A DNA stretch of 7,318 nucleotides from Gp6-AA40 sp050742535 (GCA_050742535.1 JBOGIQ010000311.1:1-7318), one strand, 5' to 3'; shown: positions 1-6,389, counted from the first letter of the stretch. A program made the numbers and translations. Notes: generated by a model not told the origin, from the letters alone.

Positions 1-1
1 C

Positions 2-1132
2 AACAATCCGGTCTTCATCTCGGAGGGCTTCAGCGGGCCGTCGGCCACGAACAGCGCTGGCAAGAAGGTTTTTGACAGCCAGACGCCTCCGATACCGGTG
101 GGTGCGGACGGCGCGATTGGCGGAGGACCGCAGGCCACCGGGCGGGCCCTGCTCCTTCTCAGGCAGACACTGCTCAATGACACCGAGCGGCGGCGTGGTG
201 CGATCGACGCGCTGAACTATGGCCTCAGCCTCGGCGTGACGACGCATCTCGATCAGGGAGTCTTCCAGGCGACCAACACGCCCAATGACGGCGCCGCGCA
301 CGAAGACAACTACACGATGCAGCTGCCGTTCGTGGCGCTGCACCGCGATGGCCGCCTCCCCGCACGACTGCGAATCAATTACCTGCATCAGGACCCCACG
401 CCGGAGCTGACGACGCTGCGCGAGCGCGTGAAGAACACGATCCCGTTCTTTGGCGACGCCATGATTCGGACCGGCGGCATCGGCGAGTTCATTGCCGGCG
501 GGAAGGCGTTTCAGGACGCGGCAAAGCTGCTGGCCCGATCCGGCTGGCGCGCGGAGGTGCACTCGCTCAGCCGCAACGACTTCCAGCAGGAGATCCAGGA
601 TTACGAGGCGGCGCACAAGGAGAGCTCGATCGCGAACCTCCGCTGGGTCGTCGCGCACGTGCCGTTCATCACGGAGGAATGGGTCAACCGCTTGAAGGCG
701 ATCGGCGGCGGCTTGTCGTTGACCAGCTGGCGCTATCTGGCGGGCACACCCGAGCAGAACGGTCCCCCCTTCAGGATGATCGTCAACAACGGCATCCCGG
801 CGGGCATGAGCTCCGACGGCATGCAGATCGCGCCGATGAACCCATGGCTGCACATGTATTACGCCGTCACCGGGAAGAACGCGCGGGGGCAGCTGATAAA
901 CGACGGGCAGCAGATCACGCGCCAGCAGGTGATGAAGCTGTACACCGCCAGCAACGGCTGGTTCCTCCGCGAGGAAAACCAGCTCGGCGCGATCGAGGTC
1001 GGCAAGCTCGGCGATCTCGTCGTGCTGAATCAGGACTACTTCACGGTGCCCGACGAAGCGATCAAGAAGACGAGCTCGGTGATGTCGGTGGTCGGCGGAA
1101 AGATCGTCCACGACACCGGCGCCGTGAAATAG
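2..1132 (+). CDS. Amidohydrolase, YtcJ-like metal-dependent hydrolase (5' truncated by window edge)
   Basis: The reading frame is open from base 2 to the TAG at 1130-1132, giving 376 visible codons. It has no convincing start in the window; the GTG at 98 is an internal valine codon, because coding continues upstream of it. The visible part looks like the C-terminal two thirds of an amidohydrolase-superfamily enzyme of the YtcJ/amidohydrolase-3 type: a 'GVTTHLDQG' segment (nt about 230-256), an 'AEVHS' histidine (codon 560-562), an 'AHV' histidine (656-658) and an 'SSDG' aspartate (815-817) fit the TIM-barrel metal ligands. The closing 'LGAIEVGKLGDLVVLNQDYF' segment, with a final 'VVGGKIVHD', is the composite beta-sandwich tail typical of the superfamily. 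The N-terminal HxH metal motif and any signal peptide would lie outside the window. Substrate is unknown; the family covers C-N bond hydrolysis of amides and cyclic amides. It converges on the minus-strand gene ending at 1236. Confidence 0.88.
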   Translation, partial: NNPVFISEGFSGPSATNSAGKKVFDSQTPPIPVGADGAIGGGPQATGRALLLLRQTLLNDTERRRGAIDALNYGLSLGVTTHLDQGVFQATNTPNDGAAHEDNYTMQLPFVALHRDGRLPARLRINYLHQDPTPELTTLRERVKNTIPFFGDAMIRTGGIGEFIAGGKAFQDAAKLLARSGWRAEVHSLSRNDFQQEIQDYEAAHKESSIANLRWVVAHVPFITEEWVNRLKAIGGGLSLTSWRYLAGTPEQNGPPFRMIVNNGIPAGMSSDGMQIAPMNPWLHMYYAVTGKNARGQLINDGQQITRQQVMKLYTASNGWFLREENQLGAIEVGKLGDLVVLNQDYFTVPDEAIKKTSSVMSVVGGKIVHDTGAVK

Positions 1133-1155
1133 CGGCGCAGTCTCACTGACACAAA

Positions 1156-1178
1156 CCGCGGAGGCGCGAAGACGCGGA
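1156..1178 (+). repeat. GC-rich short tandem repeat after the amidohydrolase stop
   Basis: The sequence reads as CGCGGAG-G, CGCGAAG-A, CGCGGA, an eight-base step repeated nearly three times, starting 24 bases after the stop codon. It sits in the 103-base convergent gap 1133-1235. It resembles the CGCAGAG-type short tandem repeats found between genes in several bacterial phyla and is a GC-richer relative of the CACGAAG repeats elsewhere in this window. I see no strong hairpin or T-run in the gap, so no terminator is called. The rest of the gap shows nothing recognisable. Confidence 0.6.
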
Positions 1179-1235
1179 ATGTTGGAATCCGTTAGCGAAT
1201 ACTCCGTCCCGAGTGCCAGTAGAAACGAAACCTGG

Positions 1236-2714
1236 CTACGCTAACCACCCGTTGACCGATAAGAGATAGATCCAGCGGTCCCCTCGACGTTCGAACACCA
1301 TTGTGTACCCGCGCCCACGCAGCACGACCTCCACGGTCGCGAATCGAGATCCCGACTGGACCTGCTGGACATGCTCCCTTTCGGGGAGTTGATTCGGCAA
1401 TAGTCCGGGGTTCACAGGATGCGGCTTCAATGCGGCATTCACGAGCTCGTTTCTCGCACTCCCTTGAAGCTGTCGTCCTTCGCTCTTGATCTGATCGGTC
1501 GCGGACGAACCGACGACTCGTCGCGCCATGATCAGGAAGGGGCCCTCGGGCTGTTGAAGGGTATCCAACCACAATTGAAGGTTCTGCCGTCCTAAAACGA
1601 ACGACTCGAATTCCGCTGTATATCTCACGGATGGAACATCCGACCGAATGTACCTCTCCAAGAGAGGAACATACGTAACGTCAAGAAGCCGTGACCGGCT
1701 ACTCCAGAAATCACCGTCTTCCCAACCCAACCAACTCCGAGCGTTCACGTCGACTCGAATGCGCTCCATCGCGAGATCGAGACCGACGATCTTCATCGGA
1801 TCGTCGCTCCCGTAATCACGACTGATGCTCGGCGAAAGACTGGCGCCGCTCGGCAACCGATCCATATTCCGGGGGATTGAGATGGGCACCCACTGATCGC
1901 CGCTCTGGCGATACAAACTGATCCAAGGAGCAGTGGTCGCGCCACGGTTTGGGAGATAGAGCGTCGAGGCAACACGCGCTACCCCGTCTGCAATCCTGGT
2001 GAGGTGAAAGGCCACACCATATCGGTCCTTCTTGACTGCCTGGATAAACGCTTGTGGCAACTCCGATCGCACTGCTGTTGCAGCGACGCCTGTCGGAAGC
2101 TGCAGCCCGCGAGGGCTCCGAACCCTGCGCGTTTCCCCGGACAGCGACACGGAATCGGGTATTCCAGGGTCAGGAAAGACCGCGATCGTGTTCGCCGAAA
2201 GCACCGTATCCGGGCCCACGTTGTCGTTGTCGGTCTGACCCGCCAACTCCTCATACGCTCGGCGCAGGTGTGCAGTCGCCAGGGCGCTGGTCTGCTCGGC
2301 ATTCGCAGGCGCGCCCTCGGTGAGCAGGATCATGTTCAGATCGAAGAGCAGCTGCTGACGGCTGACCGCGTCGAGCGATTGGTCGAGTGCGGCGAGGATC
2401 GGCCGGATTGAGCGCACATCCCGGTACCATGAAAGCAGGGCGGCCGCGGCACGGCGCTCGCTTTCCGTACCGGTCGCCAGTGCCTGCCACACGAGCGGAA
2501 GCGCAGTTCGTCCTTCACGCTGCACTGTGCCTTCGAGGACAGTCTGCGGCGGCTCTGGCTTCTGGTCTTTCAGTATGTAAGCTGCATACGCCCGGGTAGA
2601 CAACGGCGCCGGTGCTTGCGCCGACACGCTGTCGGCTCCAGACGCCATGGTGCCCAGCAGCCACCCGATGTAGCACGTCGACGCACAGATCGTGCGGATA
2701 AGGCATGAAGCCAT
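1236..2714 (-). CDS. Secreted protein of unknown function with a HEAT-like helical N-terminal region
   Basis: A 492-residue protein that I do not recognise as a named family. The start chosen is the ATG at 2714; the Shine-Dalgarno is weak (an AAAGAAA stretch upstream). A second ATG at residue 23 is an alternative, but the first preserves a plausible signal peptide: a hydrophobic stretch at about 15-24 and an 'SVSAQA' cleavage-like site near residues 29-34. Residues about 66-136 alternate amphipathic helices in a HEAT-repeat-like way ('ALPLVWQALATGTESERRAA', then 'SIRPILAALDQSLDAVSRQQ'). The rest looks beta-rich. Two segments share a 'GDxW' pattern ending in hydrophobic strands: residues 272-280 ('GDQWVPISI') and 478-486 ('GDRWIYLLS'). 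GC falls in the 3' half. It follows the PQQ dehydrogenase gene after a 144-base gap holding a hairpin, so it may have its own promoter. It converges with the amidohydrolase. Secretion is an inference and no function is assigned. Confidence 0.75.
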   Translation of the reverse strand: MASCLIRTICASTCYIGWLLGTMASGADSVSAQAPAPLSTRAYAAYILKDQKPEPPQTVLEGTVQREGRTALPLVWQALATGTESERRAAAALLSWYRDVRSIRPILAALDQSLDAVSRQQLLFDLNMILLTEGAPANAEQTSALATAHLRRAYEELAGQTDNDNVGPDTVLSANTIAVFPDPGIPDSVSLSGETRRVRSPRGLQLPTGVAATAVRSELPQAFIQAVKKDRYGVAFHLTRIADGVARVASTLYLPNRGATTAPWISLYRQSGDQWVPISIPRNMDRLPSGASLSPSISRDYGSDDPMKIVGLDLAMERIRVDVNARSWLGWEDGDFWSSRSRLLDVTYVPLLERYIRSDVPSVRYTAEFESFVLGRQNLQLWLDTLQQPEGPFLIMARRVVGSSATDQIKSEGRQLQGSARNELVNAALKPHPVNPGLLPNQLPEREHVQQVQSGSRFATVEVVLRGRGYTMVFERRGDRWIYLLSVNGWLA

Positions 2715-2790
2715 ACAGTTTCTTTAGACGCGAATGGTCGACTGTTAGCTGTCGTTGACGTGGGCCGGCACTGTTCGGCACGGCTATGGC

Positions 2791-2858
2791 GACGAAGAAA
2801 TCGAAGAACACGAAAGTTCTATCTTTCGTGTTCTTCGATCCTGCGTGGTCTTCGTGGT
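2791..2858 (-). repeat. CACGAAG repeat with a 17-bp perfect inverted repeat
   Basis: Read on the minus strand directly after the dehydrogenase stop (TAA, 2861-2859), the gap opens with CCACGAAGA, CCACGCAGG and related nine-base-step units. It then forms a perfect 17-bp inverted repeat, 2800-2816 against 2823-2839, around a 6-base loop (2817-2822). The arm is ATCGAAGAACACGAAAG on the + strand. An outer six-base pairing (2792-2797 with 2850-2855) could lengthen the stem through an uneven internal loop. The sequence leaving the stem in the dehydrogenase's direction is TTCTTCG, only weakly T-rich. Transcription termination, 3'-end protection of the dehydrogenase mRNA, or simply a mobile palindromic repeat are all possible. 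Confidence 0.8.
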
Positions 2859-4571
2859 TTACGGCAGCGCAAAAACCGACAGCGAGTTGTACGTGCGATT
2901 GGTCTTGAGGCCGGCCTGCTGGATCAATGAGCCGGTCACTGCGCCGACGCCGGTCAGCACCGCGACGTACTGCTTGCCGTTGACGGCGTAAGTGATCGTG
3001 CTGTTCTGAATCGGCCCGTTCAGCTTCGTTTCCCACAGCACCTTGCCGCTGGCCGCGTCGAAGGCGCGGAACCCGTGATCGAGGTCGCCCCAGAAGACCA
3101 GATCGCCGGCTGTCGCGAGCACCGCGCCGTTTCCGGGCGCGTGCTGGCGATGGATGTATCGAATCTCGCCGGTCGATACGTTTACCTTCGCGACGCCGGC
3201 CCACGTTGCCGGATCGCTTCCTTCCCGCGCGATGGCGACGCGGCGTTCCCGCACTGTTCCGTCGGCGCTGGCGGCCGTCATGTCGAGGCAGTTGTCGACG
3301 TACGGAATGTAAAGGGCATTTTCACCAGGATGGTACGCCGTCGGCCAGTAGCTGCGCGTGTTGTACGAGCAGATGACATGGCGCTCGCCGGGCTGTCTCA
3401 ACATCACGCCGTCGTTGGCGTGCACGCGCCCGGTTTTGACATCGATATCCTTGATCAGGAAATTCGGCGCATCGAAGGGGAACGGCGTCGCCCACAGGAA
3501 CTGGCCGGTGGCGCGATCGTTGACGAAAATGCCGCCGCCTTCGCCGACCATGATGCTGACGTCGCGCTGCTCGCCGCGCTTGACGTCCGGGTTGATCCAC
3601 TTGACGAACTTCGGATTCGGATTCACGGCCGTACGGACGAGCGTGCGCTCGTGCGTGTAATCCTGATCCCAGTCGTCGCCCGGAAGGTGCTGGAAGTACC
3701 ACGCCAGCTTGCCCGTCTCAGGATTCAGTGCGATGGTGGAGTTGCTGTACAGATCCGCCGGCGCGGACGTCGGAATCGCGTCGAACTTGCCGTCATGCCG
3801 CGCGCGGCGCGTATTCGGCATCGGGTTCGCCACACCCCAGAGCACCAGGCGGCGCTGCGGATCGTAAACGCCCGGCAGACCCCAGGTGGCCGCCATCCGG
3901 CCGGCCTCGGGCGAACCGGCCCACGACGCGCCGCCGGGATCGCTGTCCGTGGCTGCCGTCCTGAACCGCCACAGCTCCTTGCCGGTCTTCGCGTCGTGCG
4001 CGGCGATGTAGCAGTTGGCGCCAACGGGACTGCACGCGCGGCCGCTCAGCACCTTGCCTTCGACGACGATCACGCCGGAGGTCATGCCGCCGTCGGTCTT
4101 GGTCTGCCAGCGGACCTCTCCGGTCTTCGCATCGAGCGCCTGCACGAAGCCGTCCGGCGCCGTCCAATACACCATGTCGTCATACATGGCGATCGCTTTG
4201 ATGCGCGCCTGTCCCGTCGGCCGCTTGTGCTCCCAGATCTGTTCACCCGTGGTCGCGTCGACGGCGCGGATCGCATTCGGCGGAACGACGACGTACAGCA
4301 CGCCGCGATACACGAGCGGGATGCTTTCCTGTTGTCCACCCGGGAACTCCAGCTTGAAGACCTCTTTCAGCTGCGCCACGTTCTGGCGGGTGATCTGCTT
4401 CAGGGGGCTGAATCGCTGCGCGTCGTAGGTGCGGCTGTACATCAGCCACTCGTCGGGCGGCGGGTTGAGCAGCGTCTTGTCGGTGATGGGGACAAACGCA
4501 GGCCGCTCGGCGGTAACCGCAACAAGACCGAGAAGGACCGCGGCGACGACGAATGAAAGAGTGCGCTTCAC
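2859..4571 (-). CDS. PQQ-dependent (quinoprotein) alcohol dehydrogenase, secreted, without a cytochrome c domain
   Basis: The start chosen is the GTG at 4571-4569, four bases after a GGAGG. The longer reading from a TTG at 4598 has no such signal and spoils the signal peptide. The protein is then 570 residues: lysine-arginine, a hydrophobic core to about residue 21, and a periplasmic enzyme. It has the eight-bladed propeller layout of the methanol/ethanol dehydrogenase family: 'WLMYSRTYDAQRFSPL' near residues 42-57, and recurring strand signatures such as 'VDATTGEQIW' (104), 'LDAKTGEVRW' (146), 'HDAKTGKELW' (192), 'LNPETGKLAW' (282) and 'FDAASGKVLW' (504). 'GVANPMP' (246-252) matches the calcium-ligand asparagine loop, and 'PGDDWDQD' (297-304) carries the catalytic aspartate region. 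No CxxCH haem motif is present, so electrons must go to a separate acceptor. Family members oxidise alcohols or sugars in the periplasm using PQQ and a metal. The usual adjacent Cys-Cys and the usual calcium-ligand glutamate segment are not seen; instead there is 'ACSPVGANC' with Cys180 and Cys187. Substrate is not predictable. Confidence 0.92.
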   Translation of the reverse strand: MKRTLSFVVAAVLLGLVAVTAERPAFVPITDKTLLNPPPDEWLMYSRTYDAQRFSPLKQITRQNVAQLKEVFKLEFPGGQQESIPLVYRGVLYVVVPPNAIRAVDATTGEQIWEHKRPTGQARIKAIAMYDDMVYWTAPDGFVQALDAKTGEVRWQTKTDGGMTSGVIVVEGKVLSGRACSPVGANCYIAAHDAKTGKELWRFRTAATDSDPGGASWAGSPEAGRMAATWGLPGVYDPQRRLVLWGVANPMPNTRRARHDGKFDAIPTSAPADLYSNSTIALNPETGKLAWYFQHLPGDDWDQDYTHERTLVRTAVNPNPKFVKWINPDVKRGEQRDVSIMVGEGGGIFVNDRATGQFLWATPFPFDAPNFLIKDIDVKTGRVHANDGVMLRQPGERHVICSYNTRSYWPTAYHPGENALYIPYVDNCLDMTAASADGTVRERRVAIAREGSDPATWAGVAKVNVSTGEIRYIHRQHAPGNGAVLATAGDLVFWGDLDHGFRAFDAASGKVLWETKLNGPIQNSTITYAVNGKQYVAVLTGVGAVTGSLIQQAGLKTNRTYNSLSVFALP

Positions 4572-4575
4572 GTTT

Positions 4576-4580
4576 CCTCC
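4576..4580 (-). promoter_or_regulatory. Shine-Dalgarno fixing the dehydrogenase GTG start
   Basis: On the minus strand GGAGG is followed by AAAC and then GTG at 4571. This places the start nine codons inside the longest open frame and yields a clean Lys-Arg plus hydrophobic signal peptide. The same arrangement (a strong purine-rich site four bases before GTG) occurs at the hydrolase gene immediately upstream. Confidence 0.75.
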
Positions 4581-4599
4581 AGCCGCAGAAGAACCCAAA

Positions 4600-4613
4600 G
4601 TGGCCTTCGTGGC
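4600..4613 (-). repeat. Single CCACGAAGGCCAC repeat after the hydrolase stop
   Basis: The minus strand reads GCCACGAAGGCCAC beginning one base after the hydrolase TGA (4616-4614), inside the 42-base gap before the dehydrogenase. Its + strand form GTGGCCTTCGTGG (4600-4612) is identical over 13 bases to 6377-6389 in the gap upstream of the VOC gene. There is no inverted partner here, so it is a solitary copy of the repeat family. Confidence 0.7.
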
Positions 4614-5873
4614 TCAGTTCGCAGCGACGATCGATTGCATGACGGCAGTCTCGAAGTCCTCGCGCATCTGCCCGCGCGATTCGAGGAACGCCGACTGCGT
4701 CATGTAGATGCCGACGATCTTTTCCTTCGGATCGATGAAGAAGTGCGTGTTGTAGGCGCCGCTCCACCCGAAGCTGCCCTTCGAGAGGAACGTGCTGCGC
4801 GCCGCCGGATCGCTGACGACGCGGACACCCAGCCCATAACCTTCACCCGCCGCGCGGCCGGGCAGCGTGTCTGGCGCGAAGGCGCTGGCCATCAGCTCCG
4901 CCGATCGCGTGCCGATCAGCCGCTTGCCGTCGTGCTGCCCGCCGTTCATCAGCATCAGCGCGAACTGCAGATAGTCGTCCGCCGTGCTGAACAGACCGCC
5001 GCCGCCGGAGAAGTAGGCGCCATTCACCCACGCGCCGTCAGCCTGCTTCCGCAGCTGGCCGTCCACCGACTGGTACAGCGACGCCATCCGCGCATTGCCC
5101 GTCGCCGGATAGAAGAAGGTGTCCTTCATGCCGAGCGGATCGAAGATACGCTGCTTCGTGAAGCGATCGAACGGCATGCCTGACGCGACTTCGACGACAC
5201 GCCCCAGCACGTCAAAGCCGTACTGCGGGCTGTAGGCCCATCGCGTCCCCGGCTGGAAATCGAGCGGCACGTTCTTCAGGCGCGGGATGACCACCGACAA
5301 CGGCTCTCCCGGGCCAATGGGCACCTGCGAGACCATCGCCGCGCTGGCACCGCTGCTCATCAGGCCCGATGTGTGCGTCAGCAGATCGCGGACCGTGATC
5401 GGGCGCGCCGCATCGACGATCCGCCCGGGCTGCGGTGCGGACGCGATGACCCCCGGGGCGATCACGCCATCGGTGTTCGGCACCGTCACTTTCAGATTCT
5501 GCAGATCGGGGATGAACCGTCCGACCGGGTCGGTCAGCCTGAGCTTTCCTTCCTCCACCAGCATCAGCACCGCGACGCCGACGACCGGCTTGGTCATCGA
5601 CATGATGCGGAAGATGGCGTCGCGCTGCATCGGCTTCTTCGACTCGAGGTCCATCAGACCCAGCGCCTCGAAGTGGGCCACCCGGCCGTTGCGCGCGATC
5701 AGCGTCACCGATCCGCTGAACGTCCTGGCGTCGATGAGCCGCTGCATCAGTTCGGTGACGCGCTTGAGCCGATCGGCCGACAGTCCGACTTCCTCGGGCC
5801 TGGCGGTCGGCGTGGACGCGTCAACGCCGATAACCATGATGAGCGCCACGAAGAGCCACAGACTGCGCCTCAC
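4614..5873 (-). CDS. Secreted serine hydrolase, beta-lactamase/class C-esterase family
   Basis: The start is placed at the GTG 5873-5871, preceded four bases earlier by GGAGGT. An ATG eight codons upstream (5897) is possible but poorly supported. From the GTG the protein is 419 residues and begins 'MRRSLWLFVALIMVIGVDA', a signal peptide. Numbering from the upstream ATG, the nucleophile motif is 'SMTK' (Ser100, Lys103); 'LLTHTSGL' spans 172-179; the catalytic-tyrosine motif is 'YSP' (Tyr222), with proline where many relatives have asparagine; 'SGGGGLFST' is at 297-305; and 'FGWSG' at 376-380 occupies the usual KTG/HxG position. This fits PF00144 enzymes: penicillin-binding-like esterases, D-amino-acid peptidases and EstB-type carboxylesterases. 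An esterase or peptidase role is more likely than antibiotic resistance, judging only from family breadth. It probably acts in the periplasm. It lies between the VOC gene (45-base gap) and the PQQ dehydrogenase (42-base gap), suggesting cotranscription. Confidence 0.9.
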   Translation of the reverse strand: MRRSLWLFVALIMVIGVDASTPTARPEEVGLSADRLKRVTELMQRLIDARTFSGSVTLIARNGRVAHFEALGLMDLESKKPMQRDAIFRIMSMTKPVVGVAVLMLVEEGKLRLTDPVGRFIPDLQNLKVTVPNTDGVIAPGVIASAPQPGRIVDAARPITVRDLLTHTSGLMSSGASAAMVSQVPIGPGEPLSVVIPRLKNVPLDFQPGTRWAYSPQYGFDVLGRVVEVASGMPFDRFTKQRIFDPLGMKDTFFYPATGNARMASLYQSVDGQLRKQADGAWVNGAYFSGGGGLFSTADDYLQFALMLMNGGQHDGKRLIGTRSAELMASAFAPDTLPGRAAGEGYGLGVRVVSDPAARSTFLSKGSFGWSGAYNTHFFIDPKEKIVGIYMTQSAFLESRGQMREDFETAVMQSIVAAN

Positions 5874-5877
5874 ATCC

Positions 5878-5883
5878 ACCTCC
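5878..5883 (-). promoter_or_regulatory. Shine-Dalgarno fixing the hydrolase GTG start
   Basis: GGAGGT on the minus strand, followed by GGAT and then GTG at 5873. It lies inside the longer open frame that begins at the ATG at 5897. The ATG has only GAAGAACGAAG upstream, which belongs to the intergenic repeat. The internal GTG therefore looks like the true start. Confidence 0.7.
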
Positions 5884-5897
5884 ACCAGCCACGACAT

Positions 5898-5912
5898 CTT
5901 CGTTCTTCGTGG
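5898..5912 (-). repeat. Degenerate CCACGAAG repeat after the VOC stop
   Basis: The minus strand reads CCACGAAGAACGAAG starting seven bases after the VOC stop codon (TAA, 5921-5919). It has one full CCACGAAG core plus a shortened second unit, in the same orientation as the copies after the other minus-strand stops. It has no inverted partner. Confidence 0.6.
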
Positions 5913-5918
5913 CAGATC

Positions 5919-6308
5919 TTACTCGACGCGCGGGGCATTCAATTCGACGACGTTCCCGTCCGGATCCGTCACGTAGACCTGCTTCCACGGCGTGACGTTT
6001 TCCGGCCGCTCGACGCATGCGATGCCCGCCGCACGCAGATGCGCAACGGCCCGGTCGAAGTCCGCGACTCCGAACGCCAGATGCCCGTCGCGCAGGTCGA
6101 TGTCGGTGGTCCCGCGCAATGTCCGCGGGCGCTCGTGAACGATGAGGTGAAACTGCCGTCCGTCGGGCGTCTCGTACCAGGCACCACCGAACGGGAACGG
6201 CGGCCGCGCGATTTCCTTCAGCCCGAGCACCTCGCCATAAAACCGCTTCGAGCGTTCGATATCGGTCACGCAGACCGCGACATGGTGGAGCGCGCTGACT
6301 TCGAGCAT
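5919..6308 (-). CDS. VOC-superfamily (glyoxalase/bleomycin-resistance fold) protein
   Basis: A 129-residue protein, the usual size for a two-module vicinal-oxygen-chelate subunit. Module 1 is about residues 5-58 and opens with 'LHHVAVCVTD'; module 2 is about 74-126 and opens with 'GHLAFGVAD'. Likely metal ligands are His9, His54 ('QFHL'), His76 ('DGHLAF') and Glu122 ('VVELN'). 'ERSKRFYGEVLGL' (18-30) and 'VTDPDGNVVELN' (113-124) are classic family signatures. The fold supports isomerase, dioxygenase, lyase or resistance activities and the sequence does not choose among them. No signal peptide is present, so it is cytoplasmic, unlike the two genes downstream. The ATG at 6308 is effectively forced because the next candidate (GTG at codon 14) would remove His9, yet no Shine-Dalgarno is visible: a hairpin and T-run lie directly before it. 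Confidence 0.9.
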   Translation of the reverse strand: MLEVSALHHVAVCVTDIERSKRFYGEVLGLKEIARPPFPFGGAWYETPDGRQFHLIVHERPRTLRGTTDIDLRDGHLAFGVADFDRAVAHLRAAGIACVERPENVTPWKQVYVTDPDGNVVELNAPRVE

Positions 6309-6310
6309 AT

Positions 6311-6388
6311 AAAAACACGAAGGCCACGAAGAAACCGAAGGTCACGAAGAAATCTTCGTGGTCTTCGATCTACTTCGTGGCCTTCGTG
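6311..6388 (-). terminator. Possible intrinsic terminator formed by the inverted repeat plus T5
   Basis: Read on the minus strand, the 3' arm of the 16-bp stem ends at 6316 and is followed at once by TTTTT (6315-6311), then AT, then the VOC ATG at 6308. A long stem ending in a T-run is the layout of a Rho-independent terminator for the gene ending at 6403. The T-run is short and the stem is long with a branched interior, so termination may be partial. The arms belong to a repeat family, so the resemblance could also be accidental. Confidence 0.45.
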
Positions 6389-6389
6389 G
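6316..6389 (-). repeat. Long CACGAAG inverted repeat between the right-edge gene and the VOC gene
   Basis: The outer arms are a perfect 16-bp inverted repeat, CACGAAGGCCACGAAG at 6316-6331 against 6373-6388. The inner arms pair CACGAAG (6343-6349) with CTTCGTG (6354-6360) around AAAT, and can extend outward to 6336/6367 with two G-T pairs. On the minus strand the block starts with CCACGAAGG, CCACGAAGT and further units 13 bases after the TAA of the upstream gene. It fills most of the 94-base gap 6309-6402. Confidence 0.85.

Noticed and set aside
98..100. The GTG at 98 as the start of the amidohydrolase
   Set aside because: The frame is open and family-like upstream to base 2 ('NPVFISEGFSGPSATNSAG'), and an enzyme starting there would lack the N-terminal metal-binding part.
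1133..1235. A bidirectional terminator in the convergent gap
   Set aside because: I found only a four-base pairing (CGGA with TCCG around 1174-1190) and no T-run on either strand.
3075..4556. A 493-codon open frame on the + strand antisense to the PQQ dehydrogenase
   Set aside because: Its translation is rich in Arg, Val, Ala and His with no domain features, while the minus strand carries clear quinoprotein motifs throughout. Long antisense frames are common in high-GC coding DNA.
4614..5873. A beta-lactamase resistance gene
   Set aside because: The SxxK fold is shared by many esterases and peptidases. The third motif is GWSG rather than KTG and the tyrosine motif is YSP, so antibiotic resistance is not supported.
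6316..6389. A CRISPR array or tRNA-like structure suggested by regularly repeated CACGAAG units
   Set aside because: The units are 8-9 bases with no unique spacers, the block is palindromic, and there is no cloverleaf or cas gene nearby.
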